Assembly (NCBI GenBank): GCA_025354865.1
Contig: JANXMB010000136.1
Location: 1-57,840 of the forward strand
Reading direction: 5' to 3'
Source: Acetobacteraceae bacterium
GTDB lineage: Bacteria > Pseudomonadota > Alphaproteobacteria > Acetobacterales > Acetobacteraceae
DNA length: 57,840 nucleotides
The first letter of the stretch is position 1, and each line of letters starts with the position of its first letter. The position numbers and the translations under genes are program-made. The notes beneath the pieces were generated by a model that had not been told where the DNA came from, ran no database searches, and saw only the letters and a program-made list of their open reading frames with translations. Shown one piece after another: positions 26,059 to 34,415 of the stretch.

Positions 26059-27411
26059 ATGACGGCGCGCACCATTCGCCTGAATGCGTTCGATATGGCC
26101 TGCGTCGGCCATATTCAGCACGGCATGTGGACCCATCCGCGTGACCGCTCATCCGATTACAATACGCTCGATCGCTGGGTTTCCCTCGCGCAGTTGCTGG
26201 AAAAAGGCCTGTTCGACGGGTTGTTCCTGGCCGACATCCTGGGTGTCTACGATGTGTTCGAGGATAGCCCCGCCCCATCCCTGCGCCGTGCGGTGCAGAT
26301 CCCGCTGATCGACCCGTTGGCCCTGGTGCCGGCGATGGCGCATGCCACCACCCATCTGGGCTTCGGCGTGACCTGCAATCTGGCCTACGAAACCCCGTTT
26401 CTGTTCGCCCGCCGCATGGCAACGCTGGATCATCTGACGCAGGGTCGTATCGGATGGAACATTGTCACCGGCTACCTCGACAGTGCGGCACGCGCGATGG
26501 GGTTCGCCGGGCAGATGGCGCACGACGATCGTTACGACCTCGCCGATGAATACATGGCCGCGGTTTATGCCCTGTGGGAGGGCGGGTGGCAGGACGATGC
26601 CGTGGTCCGCGACCGTGCCGGCGGCATTTACACCGATCCCGCCAAGGTCCGATCGGTGCATCACCACGGCAAGCAATTCCATATCGATGCGGTTCCGTTA
26701 TGGGAACCCTCGCCCCAACGCACCCCGGTGTTGTATCAGGCCGGTGCGTCCGATCGCGGCCGGGTTTTCGCTGCGAGCCATGCGGAATGCGTGTTCGTCA
26801 ACGGCAGTACTCGCGCGAATGTGCGGCGCATCGTTGCGGATTTGCGGGCGCGCTCGGCGCCTCGGCCGATGCTGGCATTTGTCGGCTGTGCGGTGGTGAC
26901 CGGCCGGTCGGAGAAGGACGCGCGCGACCTGCTCGAAGATTATCGCCGCCATGCCAGTGTGGAGGGCGCTTTGGCGCATGCCGGGTCGTCTTTGGGCATC
27001 GATTTTGCCCGTTTCGATATGGATGCGCCGATCGAGGCCGGCAACAGCCAAGCGATCCAGTCGAATATCGAGGCCATCGCGGCGGCGCTGGGGCAGGGGT
27101 GGACCAAGCGTCAGTTGATTGATCGTTTCATCCTCGGCAGTCGCGTTCCGCCGATCGTCGGGTCGGCCGAGCAGGTGGCCGATTCGATGATGCAATGGCA
27201 GCGGGAGGGCGATGTCGATGGTTTCAACCTGTCCCGCACTGTAACCCCCGAATGTCTGGAGAGTTTTATCGATCTGGTGGTGCCGGTGTTGCAGGAACGC
27301 GGCGTGTATAAAACCGCCTATGCGCCGGGAACGTACCGACAGAAACTATTCGGCGCGGGCGATCGGCTGCCGGCCCGGCACCCGGCGGCGGCGATGCGCT
27401 GGTCGGGGTAG
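26059..27411 (+). CDS. LLM-class flavin-dependent monooxygenase (NtaA/SnaA/DszA type)
   Basis: 450 residues of the luciferase-like TIM-barrel family. Family marks are HIQHGMWTHPRDRSSDYNTLDRW at the start, LFDGLFLADILGVYDVF, RIGWNIVTGYLDSAARAMG around residue 140 and PVLYQAGASDRGRVFAASHAE around 245. Members such as nitrilotriacetate monooxygenase, pristinamycin synthase component and dibenzothiophene sulfone monooxygenase use FMNH2 from a partner reductase. No reductase lies next door. ATG 26059 (MTARTIRLNAF) matches the family N-terminus better than the ATG at 26032. Convergent with hisC. Confidence 0.9.
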   Translation: MTARTIRLNAFDMACVGHIQHGMWTHPRDRSSDYNTLDRWVSLAQLLEKGLFDGLFLADILGVYDVFEDSPAPSLRRAVQIPLIDPLALVPAMAHATTHLGFGVTCNLAYETPFLFARRMATLDHLTQGRIGWNIVTGYLDSAARAMGFAGQMAHDDRYDLADEYMAAVYALWEGGWQDDAVVRDRAGGIYTDPAKVRSVHHHGKQFHIDAVPLWEPSPQRTPVLYQAGASDRGRVFAASHAECVFVNGSTRANVRRIVADLRARSAPRPMLAFVGCAVVTGRSEKDARDLLEDYRRHASVEGALAHAGSSLGIDFARFDMDAPIEAGNSQAIQSNIEAIAAALGQGWTKRQLIDRFILGSRVPPIVGSAEQVADSMMQWQREGDVDGFNLSRTVTPECLESFIDLVVPVLQERGVYKTAYAPGTYRQKLFGAGDRLPARHPAAAMRWSG

Positions 27412-27432
27412 TGCTCCGACAGGCGGGCGGCA

Positions 27433-28506
27433 TTAATTCCCAGTGTAGCGCGCTAGGATTTCCGCCAGGGTTTCCAACAGCCGATCCGTTTGCGCATCGG
27501 TCCCGACGGTGATCCGCATATGGTCGGCGATCCGCGGTTTGTTCCAGTGCCGCACCAGAATCGCCTTGTCGCGCAGTGCCTGCGCGATCGCGGCGCCGGA
27601 CCGATCCGCATGCCGGGCAAAGACGAAATTGGCCGACGACGGCGGCACCGCAAAACCCAGCCGGATCAACCCGGCGGTCATGCGTTCCCGTGTCGCGATG
27701 ACGGTTCGGCGGGAGGATTGGAACCACGCCTCGTCTTCCAGCGACGCGATGGCCCCGGCCTGCGCGGGGCGGCCCAGCGGGTAGCTGTTGAAACTATCTT
27801 TTACTCGTGTCAGCCCGTCGATCAGATCGGCATGCCCGATCGCATATCCCACCCGCAGCCCCGCCAGTGCGCGGGATTTCGACATGGTGTGCACGACAAG
27901 CAAATTCGGATGCGCCGCCACCAGCGGGATGGCAGTTTCGGCGCCGAAATCGACATAGGCTTCGTCGATTATCACCGGGATGTCCGGGTGGTCGGCCAGC
28001 AGCCCGGCGATTTGGGCGCGGGTCAGCGCGATGCCGGTGGGCGCGTTCGGGTTGGCCAGGACGATCGCGCCGGCCTCGCGGCGATAATCGGCGGGGCGGA
28101 TGCGCAGGGCGTCGTCGAGCGGCACGGGGTCGAAGGCAATATCGAACAGGCCGCACCAGACCGGATAAAAACTATAGGAGATATCGGGAAACAGCAGCGG
28201 TTTGTCCTGCTTCAGCAGGGCGGCGAAGGCATGGCCCAGAACCTCGTCGGAGCCGTTGCCGACGAATATTTGTTCCGGTTGCACATTGTGATAGTGCGCA
28301 AGGACCTCGCGCAACCGCGTCGCTTCCGGATCGGGATATAGGCGCAACGAATCCCCGGACTCGGCGGCAATCGCAGCGGCCACGCGCGGGGACGGGCCGA
28401 TCGGACTTTCGTTGGTGTTGAGTTTCAAGAGATCGGCGATACGCGGCTGTTCGCCCGGCACATAGGGGTGCAGATCGTGGACGACGCGGCTCCAGAAACG
28501 GCTCAT
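27433..28506 (-). CDS. hisC: Histidinol-phosphate aminotransferase
   Basis: 357 residues, the normal size for HisC. Class I/II PLP fold with LLKLNTNESPIGPSP at 27-41, ANPNAPTGIALT about 151-162, IIDEAYVDFG about 179-188 and the PLP lysine Lys210 in HTMSKSRALAGLRVG, followed by R in the phosphate-binding RVGYAIGH. The enzyme converts imidazole-acetol phosphate to histidinol phosphate; several such paralogues also act on aromatic acids, so the substrate is probable rather than certain. ATG 28506 chosen; a TTG at 28518 would add four residues. Downstream of rne, separated by a strong hairpin. Confidence 0.88.
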   Translation of the reverse strand: MSRFWSRVVHDLHPYVPGEQPRIADLLKLNTNESPIGPSPRVAAAIAAESGDSLRLYPDPEATRLREVLAHYHNVQPEQIFVGNGSDEVLGHAFAALLKQDKPLLFPDISYSFYPVWCGLFDIAFDPVPLDDALRIRPADYRREAGAIVLANPNAPTGIALTRAQIAGLLADHPDIPVIIDEAYVDFGAETAIPLVAAHPNLLVVHTMSKSRALAGLRVGYAIGHADLIDGLTRVKDSFNSYPLGRPAQAGAIASLEDEAWFQSSRRTVIATRERMTAGLIRLGFAVPPSSANFVFARHADRSGAAIAQALRDKAILVRHWNKPRIADHMRITVGTDAQTDRLLETLAEILARYTGN

Positions 28507-28548
28507 GTTCGGTCCCAAATACGCACGAGAATGACGTCGGCGCAGCGT

Positions 28549-28580
28549 CCGGGGCGCGACGCATTCGTATCGCGCCCCGG
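28549..28580. terminator. Strong hairpin between rne and hisC
   Basis: Perfect 11-bp stem, CCGGGGCGCGA at 28549-28559 and its complement at 28570-28580, with a ten-base loop. It lies in the 131-base spacer between rne (ends 28638) and hisC (starts 28506), both on the minus strand. No T-run follows on that strand, so it may be a terminator, a processing/stability structure or an attenuator-like element for hisC. Confidence 0.65.
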
Positions 28581-28637
28581 TTGTTCGTTCGAAAACGGTT
28601 CCGGACCGATGGCAAATAGGCCGTCAGTCGGAACGAT

Positions 28638-31600
28638 CTAGCGCCGCCACCACCCCCGTTTTTTCTCCGCCGGGGGCGCTTCCCCGATCAGGATCGGCTG
28701 AATAGCCGGCCCCACGATCGGTTCTTCCCGCACCGGTTCGGCTGTCGGCACTGGGGCGGGTTCGGGCGCCGGTTCGGCGGCGACAACCGCGACCGGCTCG
28801 ACCACCGGTTCGGCGACGGGTTCCGCAACCGGTTCGACAACGGGTTCCGGTTCCGCAACGGATTCCGGTTCGACAACGACTTCCGGCGCAGCAACCGCAA
28901 CCGGTTCGACAACCGCAACGGCTTCCGCTTCCGCAACGGCTTCCGGTTCAGCAACGACTTCCGGCGCGACAACCGCAACCGCTTCCGCAACGGGTTCCGC
29001 CGCGGCGGCCGGCGCTACGACGATCGGCGTATCCACCGTGTGTACCGCCGCCGCCGCACGCTGTTCGGCCTGTTCGAGAACGTCGAAAATATCGAACACC
29101 TCGCCGCCGAACGGATTGGCCGGCGTCGGGCCAGCATAGATCGGGCTTGTGTATGTCGGGTTGGCATAAGCTGGCACAGGCGCAACTTCGGGCTGCTCCG
29201 CGTTGGATTCGGCAACCGCGAGCAGGTCGCCCTCGGCCCCATCGCGCCGCTTGCGCCGGCCACCCCGGCGACCGCGACGGCGCGCTTTGCCATCCTCGTC
29301 GCCTTCCGCCGATTCGGGTGCTGCCTCGCCGGCAGCTTCGGCCCCAGCCGGCGCGCCGGCATCGGATTCCGCCGCGACAGAACCACCGATTTCCGCCGCG
29401 ATCGCCTCTTCCAGCGCCGGGCCGTCCTCGCTATCGGCGCCATCGCTGGCTTCCCCGTCGCCGGTTTCGCCATCGCCCGCTTCACCGTCCCGCCGTCCCC
29501 CGCGCCGCCGCCGCCGCCGCCGCCGCGGACCGTGTTCGTCGGTTTCCTCGGCGGTTTCGGGCGTTTCGCCGGTCGGTGCGCCGACGGTTTCCGGGGCTTC
29601 GTCGTCGTCCTCGATCATCGCGATCGGCTCGTCCTCATCGGCTTCCATGTGGGCGGAGGCAGATAGCGGCGGCAATCCGGCCGGTGTCGGGGCGGGCACA
29701 TATTCGCCCTCGGCACGGGCACGCACTCGGTCGATGCGGAAATCGGACCCGGTCTGCGCATCGTCGGCCGCGACGATGACCCGCATGCCGAAGCGTTGGT
29801 CGATCTCTTGCAGGCGTTCCCGCTTATGGTTCAGCAAATACAGCGCAATCGCGGTGGCGACATGCACCACGATCTCGGCCGCGCGGCGCTTGCTGCCCTC
29901 TTCCTCGATCCCACGGAGAACGTGGATCGCGGCATTCTCGGTGCTGCGGACATGGCCGGTGCCGCCGCAATGCGGGCAGGCGATGAAGCTGGCTTCGGCC
30001 AGCGACGGGCGCAGGCGCTGGCGGCTCATTTCCAAAAGGCCGAAATGGCTGATATGGCCGATCTGGATGCGCGCGCGGTCGTTCTTCAGCGCGTCCTTGA
30101 TCCGCCGTTCGACCATCGCGTTGTGGCGCTTCGACTCCATGTCGATGAAGTCGATGACGATCAGCCCGGCCAGATCGCGCAGCCGCAACTGGCGGGCCGC
30201 TTCGTCGGCGGCTTCCAGGTTGGTGCGCAGGGCGGTTTCTTCGATGTTGCGTTCCCGGGTCGAACGGCCGGAGTTCACGTCGATCGCAACCAAAGCCTCG
30301 GTCTGGTCGATGACCAGATACCCGCCGGAGCGAAGCTGCACGATCGGTTGCAGCATGGCATCGAGCTGGGCTTCCACCTGCCCGCGCGCGAACAGCGGCT
30401 GCGGATCGCGCCACAACTGCACCTTCTTGGCATGCGTCGGCATCAACATGCGCATGAAGTCGTGCGCGGCGCGCCAGCCGTCTTCCCCATCCACCAGGAT
30501 TTCGTCGATGTCGCGGGAATAGACGTCGCGAATCGCCCGCTTGATCAGGCTGGCTTCCTCGTAAATCAACGCCGGCGCCACGGATTTCATCGTGAGGTCG
30601 CGGATATCGTCCCACAGGCGCAACAGATACTCGCAGTCGCGCTTGATCTCCGGCTTCGGCCGCTGCGCCCCCGCCGTCCGCACGATCATCCCCATGCCGC
30701 GCGGAATATCCAGCTCAGTCATCACCTCTTTCAGGCGACGGCGATCGGCGGCGGAGGTGATCTTGCGGGAAATCCCGCCCCCGCGCGGGGAGTTCGGCAT
30801 CAACACGCTGAACCGACCGGCAAGCGACAGATACGTCGTCAACGCCGCGCCCTTGGTGCCGCGTTCTTCCTTCACCACCTGGATCAGCAGTATCTGCCGG
30901 CGATGGATGACTTCCTGGATCTTGTAATTGCGCATGAAGCGCGGCTGCGCCCGGCGTTCGGCGCGTTCTTCCCCGGTGTCGCTGTCGCCGCCGCCAACGA
31001 TTTCCGGCGGCGGAGCGTCGGGTTCGCCAACATCGATATCGTCGCGATCATAAGACTGATCGTCGTCGGCGGGGCGGAACACTTCCTCGGCGCTGTCGTT
31101 AAAGGGCGCGGGGGCATCGAAGGGGTCGCTCGCCGGGTCGCCGAAGGATGCGGGGGAGTCGAACGTTTCGTTCGCGGGAGATTCCGACGTTTCGTTCGCG
31201 GGAGATTCCAACGTATCGTTCGCGGGAGAGTCGAACGTATCGTTCGCGGGAGAGTCGAAAATATCGGTCGCGGGAGCGTCGAAAATATCGGTCGCCGAGC
31301 TCGCCGCGTCGGCGGCTTCCGCAGCCTGGGCCGCCGGTTGCTCGGTCGGCTGTTCGTCGGTCGAAGCCGCTGCCGGTGCATCCTCGACGGCGATCACTTC
31401 GGCAACCGCAGCGTCCGGCGCCTCGGCCGTGCTGTCGTCGGCCTCAACCTCGGCATGGATCGCATCCACAGCGATGGCGAGGGGACGAGCGGCGGGCGCT
31501 TCGTCGCTGTCGGCGGCGGAGGCTTCCAGCGCCATTTCCAGTTCGGCCTGCTCTTCTTCCAGCCGAGCCTGTTCTAGCTCCATCGCGATCAACCGCTGGC

Positions 31601-31856
31601 GGTCGGCGACGGGGATTTGATAATAGTCGGGGTGGATTTCGGCGAAAGCGAGGAACCCGTGCCGGTTGCCGCCGTATTCCACGAAAGCCGCCTGGAGACT
31701 CGGCTCCACCCGGACGACCTTGGCGAGGTAGATGTTGCCTTTGAGCTGCCGCTTCGTGGCAGTCTCGACGTCGAAATCTTCTAGTCGGCTACCATCCAGC
31801 ACCACGACGCGGGTTTCTTCCGCGTGGGTGGCATCGATCAACATACGCTTCGTCAT
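28638..31856 (-). CDS. rne: Ribonuclease E
   Basis: 1072 residues. The catalytic half is complete: S1-type start MLIDATHAEETRVVVLDG with KGNIYLAKVVRVEPSLQAAFVEYG, RNase-E catalytic core with TALRTNLEAADEAARQLRLRDL and LIVIDFIDMES, and the zinc-link CPHCGGTGH. A long acidic Ala/Glu/Asp-rich insert (about residues 95-300), including eight-residue repeats, splits the S1 domain, as in other alphaproteobacterial RNase E proteins. The C-terminal half is a low-complexity scaffold with Arg-rich stretches (RRRRRRRR, KARRRGRRGGRRKRR) for RNA binding and Val-Ala-Glu-Pro repeats, where degradosome partners would dock. It sits beside amidase, PBP1A and prfB, the usual alphaproteobacterial order. A 562-base leader region lies upstream. 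Confidence 0.95.
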   Translation of the reverse strand: MTKRMLIDATHAEETRVVVLDGSRLEDFDVETATKRQLKGNIYLAKVVRVEPSLQAAFVEYGGNRHGFLAFAEIHPDYYQIPVADRQRLIAMELEQARLEEEQAELEMALEASAADSDEAPAARPLAIAVDAIHAEVEADDSTAEAPDAAVAEVIAVEDAPAAASTDEQPTEQPAAQAAEAADAASSATDIFDAPATDIFDSPANDTFDSPANDTLESPANETSESPANETFDSPASFGDPASDPFDAPAPFNDSAEEVFRPADDDQSYDRDDIDVGEPDAPPPEIVGGGDSDTGEERAERRAQPRFMRNYKIQEVIHRRQILLIQVVKEERGTKGAALTTYLSLAGRFSVLMPNSPRGGGISRKITSAADRRRLKEVMTELDIPRGMGMIVRTAGAQRPKPEIKRDCEYLLRLWDDIRDLTMKSVAPALIYEEASLIKRAIRDVYSRDIDEILVDGEDGWRAAHDFMRMLMPTHAKKVQLWRDPQPLFARGQVEAQLDAMLQPIVQLRSGGYLVIDQTEALVAIDVNSGRSTRERNIEETALRTNLEAADEAARQLRLRDLAGLIVIDFIDMESKRHNAMVERRIKDALKNDRARIQIGHISHFGLLEMSRQRLRPSLAEASFIACPHCGGTGHVRSTENAAIHVLRGIEEEGSKRRAAEIVVHVATAIALYLLNHKRERLQEIDQRFGMRVIVAADDAQTGSDFRIDRVRARAEGEYVPAPTPAGLPPLSASAHMEADEDEPIAMIEDDDEAPETVGAPTGETPETAEETDEHGPRRRRRRRRGGRRDGEAGDGETGDGEASDGADSEDGPALEEAIAAEIGGSVAAESDAGAPAGAEAAGEAAPESAEGDEDGKARRRGRRGGRRKRRDGAEGDLLAVAESNAEQPEVAPVPAYANPTYTSPIYAGPTPANPFGGEVFDIFDVLEQAEQRAAAAVHTVDTPIVVAPAAAAEPVAEAVAVVAPEVVAEPEAVAEAEAVAVVEPVAVAAPEVVVEPESVAEPEPVVEPVAEPVAEPVVEPVAVVAAEPAPEPAPVPTAEPVREEPIVGPAIQPILIGEAPPAEKKRGWWRR
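31150..31293 (-). repeat. Six in-frame 24-bp repeats inside rne
   Basis: Six contiguous 24-base units starting at 31150, 31174, 31198, 31222, 31246 and 31270. On the rne strand they encode eight-residue units of the form (D/E)SPA(N/T)(D/E)(T/I)(F/L/S), within the acidic insert of the S1 domain. Sequence drift between units shows selection on the peptide or age of the expansion. Confidence 0.85.
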
Positions 31857-32418
31857 AGAGACCTGAACTCCGGTACGGCGCTCGGCTGCGTGGCGTTACC
31901 TTTGTCGCGATGGGCGGCAAAGCACGCGCCGTGGAGCGCCTGAATTGGTTTGCGGGATGGGGCCCGTCGGACAGGATTGGGAAAAACCCAAGATGCGCGC
32001 GCAGGCTCATGACACCTTCCGCCGAAAGCGGCGGCGGTGCTGTCATAAGCGGAAAGGCAGCGGCGTGGCTCATCGGTCCCTGACGTTCGGTCGGCGCGTT
32101 CGCTCGCGGAACGCAGCCCCGTGTGAAACAAATACCGTCTTCCCCGAGGGAAAGGCCCGGCGCGCCACAAATCCGAATTGGGGGCGCGACACGGCCGGTA
32201 AGGCGCTTCGGCGATGCGGACCCACCCCCATCCGCTGTCCGAAACCAGGTCCGGTCGGCGGGAGGATCACGCGTTCGCCGAATCTGGCCAGGGGTTCGCG
32301 GTCGGACCGCGTCCCCCGGTTGCGATACCGGAGCGGCGCGGACCATGAAGCAAACCGACCGCCCCCGCAAGCTTATTGCGCGGCAGTGTAGCAAGCGGCC
32401 TCGGCCGGCCGGTTCCGG
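31857..32418. other. Long intergenic region upstream of rne
   Basis: 562 bases between the rne start and the end of the NAT gene. I find no convincing gene on either strand; the open frames here lack family signatures and start sites. RNase E genes often have long, autoregulatory 5' leaders, and this region would fit that role. A possible -10 (TACACT, minus strand, 32385-32390) has no good -35. Sequence is GC-rich with several short inverted repeats. Confidence 0.5.
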
Positions 32419-33270
32419 CTAAAACGACGGGTGGCCGGCGCCGGCTTCGGCCAACCGGTCGCCGGCCTCGGCTAGGCGGTGCAACTCGTCCTCGGTCGGT
32501 GTCAGGCCGAACGTGTCGCGCAGTGTCGCGCGGTAGTCGGCGGGGCCGCGCAGATCGCGGCGATCCTCCAGGCTGCCGTCGGCGGCGCGCAACGTCAGCC
32601 TTCCGTCGAACAGCGTTGCGCGGCGGCCGTTCCAGGGCCGGGACACGATCAGATGGCTGGTGAACAGCCCGCCGGGCTTGGTGGAGGTGAACCAGTTGCC
32701 CATATCCAGATCGCTCGCGAACGGCGGTTCCGGGTGCAGCCGGTAGCACGGGACCCACGCCGCACCGACGCGGACCGACAGCAGTGTTTCGTGGCCGCGT
32801 GGCTCCAGCCGGTATGTCTCCATCTCGGTCGTCTGCGGGGCGTCGCTGTCCAGCCGCAGCGGTGCGAGCGGGGCCAGCCGGCCGAAGCCGACATCGGCCA
32901 GGAATATCCCCTCCGGCAGGCTCACTTGCAGGGCGACATGGCTGCGCGGGGTGCCGGCGTCCGCAGCACCCCCCAGCACCACCCGCGCGATCGCGAAATC
33001 GACCGCGAAGCCGATTGCCTCCAGCGCGGCTTTCAGCAGGGTATTCTGCTCGAAACAGTAGCCGCCGCGCCGATCCGCGATCAGTTTCCGTTGGACGGTC
33101 GGCAGATCGAGGGCAATCGGCCGGCCCAGCACGATATCGAGGTTTTCGAACGGCACCGTCGCGATGTGCTGCGCGACCAGCCCTTGCAAGGTTGCCAGAT
33201 CGGGCCGCAGCGCCCCGGTCCAGCCGATGCGGGCGCAGTAGGCGGGAAGGTCGAGGATCGGTCCGTTCAT
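32419..33270 (-). CDS. Arylamine N-acetyltransferase (NAT)
   Basis: 283 residues, the normal NAT length. The full catalytic triad is visible: Cys72 in RRGGYCFEQN, His111 in PRSHVALQV and Asp126 in LADVGFG. VPFENLDIVLGRPI (about 39-52) is the characteristic family motif. The enzyme transfers acyl groups from acyl-CoA to arylamines or hydrazines in the cytoplasm. ATG 33270 gives the usual start. It lies between rne and the amidase gene, a position where other alphaproteobacteria have none, and is divergent from the amidase. Confidence 0.92.
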   Translation of the reverse strand: MNGPILDLPAYCARIGWTGALRPDLATLQGLVAQHIATVPFENLDIVLGRPIALDLPTVQRKLIADRRGGYCFEQNTLLKAALEAIGFAVDFAIARVVLGGAADAGTPRSHVALQVSLPEGIFLADVGFGRLAPLAPLRLDSDAPQTTEMETYRLEPRGHETLLSVRVGAAWVPCYRLHPEPPFASDLDMGNWFTSTKPGGLFTSHLIVSRPWNGRRATLFDGRLTLRAADGSLEDRRDLRGPADYRATLRDTFGLTPTEDELHRLAEAGDRLAEAGAGHPSF

Positions 33271-33463
33271 ACACCATACTCCTTAGCTTCGACGTCGAAT
33301 CCTGCCCACCCGCTTTGCCATAAAACGGCCGCGATCAACGTATTGGATGATTTTTCCGAGTCGCTATGTTAAAAGCCCGATATACGCCGTCGAGCCATCG
33401 TCCCAAAGCGGGGGCGGGGCGTCGTCGCGAAGCCGGCGCAGTCGTGTGTTGAGGGATCGAGCC

Positions 33464-34342
33464 ATGCCCACCGAGGAGATCGACGCGCTGCTGCCGGGCT
33501 TGCTCGCCCGTCGCGTGCTGCTGGGCCGTTTCGCCGCCGCCGGTGCCGTGGCCGGCACCTTTCTGCTGACGCCGACCGCCTGGGCCGCCGCGTCCCGCCA
33601 ACGGGAGACAACCCGTCAGGGCGCTCGCCCGCCGCCGCCGCTGGTGATGCTCGATCCCGGCCATGGCGGGAAGGACCCCGGCGCGATCGGGTTCTCCGGC
33701 ACCTACGAAAAGCACGTCGCTCTGGCCACCGCGCGGGCGTTGAAGCAGCAGCTGGAGCAAGGCGGCCACTACCGGGTCGAACTGACCCGATCGCGGGATG
33801 TGTTCATCCCGTTGGACGATCGGGTCGGGCGGGCGCGCCAGCGCGGCGCGGCGCTGTTCGTGTCGATGCATGCGGACGCATTGCCGGACCATAGCGTGCG
33901 CGGCGCCTCGGTTTACACTTTGGCCAATGCGGCATCCGATGCGCAGACGGCGGCGCTGGCGCGGCGGGAGAACAGCGCCGATCGCTACCTCGGCTCCGGA
34001 TTCCACGACACGCCGCCGGATGTGGCCCGCATTCTCGCCAGTTTGGTGCGGCAGGAAACCCGCACCGACTCCGCCCGCATCGCCCATTCGCTGGTCGGCT
34101 CCCTGGATCGCGACCTGCCGATGCTGCCGAATCCGTCCCGCCATGCCGGGTTTCAGGTGCTGAAAGCCGCCGACATCCCCAGCGTGCTGGTGGAGATGGG
34201 GTTCATGTCGAATCCCGCCGATGAGGCCGCTTTGCGCAAGCCGGAGCACCGCAAACGGGTGGCGGCGGCGATGAAGCGGGCGGTGGATGGGTGGTTCGTC
34301 GCGACCGGCCGAACCATGACGGCGGACGGCAAGCCGGGCTGA
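33464..34342 (+). CDS. amiC: N-acetylmuramoyl-L-alanine amidase (Amidase_3)
   Basis: 292 residues. The N-terminus has a twin-arginine type signal (ARRVLLGRFAAAGAVAGTFL, cleavage near AWAAA about residue 43), so it is exported to the periplasm. The zinc amidase domain has LDPGHGGKDPGA (His67), a Glu in GTYEKHVAL (Glu82), FVSMHADA and the C-terminal catalytic VLVEMGFMSNPAD. It cleaves the amide bond between MurNAc and the stem peptide during cell separation. ATG 33464 has a GAGGGA site; the frame extends upstream to 33347 without support. Followed by PBP1A, 73 bases on. Compared with E. coli AmiC it lacks an AMIN domain. Confidence 0.88.
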   Translation: MPTEEIDALLPGLLARRVLLGRFAAAGAVAGTFLLTPTAWAAASRQRETTRQGARPPPPLVMLDPGHGGKDPGAIGFSGTYEKHVALATARALKQQLEQGGHYRVELTRSRDVFIPLDDRVGRARQRGAALFVSMHADALPDHSVRGASVYTLANAASDAQTAALARRENSADRYLGSGFHDTPPDVARILASLVRQETRTDSARIAHSLVGSLDRDLPMLPNPSRHAGFQVLKAADIPSVLVEMGFMSNPADEAALRKPEHRKRVAAAMKRAVDGWFVATGRTMTADGKPG

Positions 34343-34415
34343 CTCACGGCCTCGTGCAATCGAATTTAACCATAAAGGGCTGGTTCTCTGGGCGGGAAAC
34401 CGCCATATCGCCGCC

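Noticed and set aside
31150-31293. Regular repeats as a CRISPR array
   Set aside because: Units are 24 bp, directly adjoining, without spacers, and code in frame inside rne.
33316-33370. Promoter for the amidase gene (TTGCCA or TTGGAT with TATGTT)
   Set aside because: No pair of boxes has acceptable spacing (15 bases for the best), so it is not listed.
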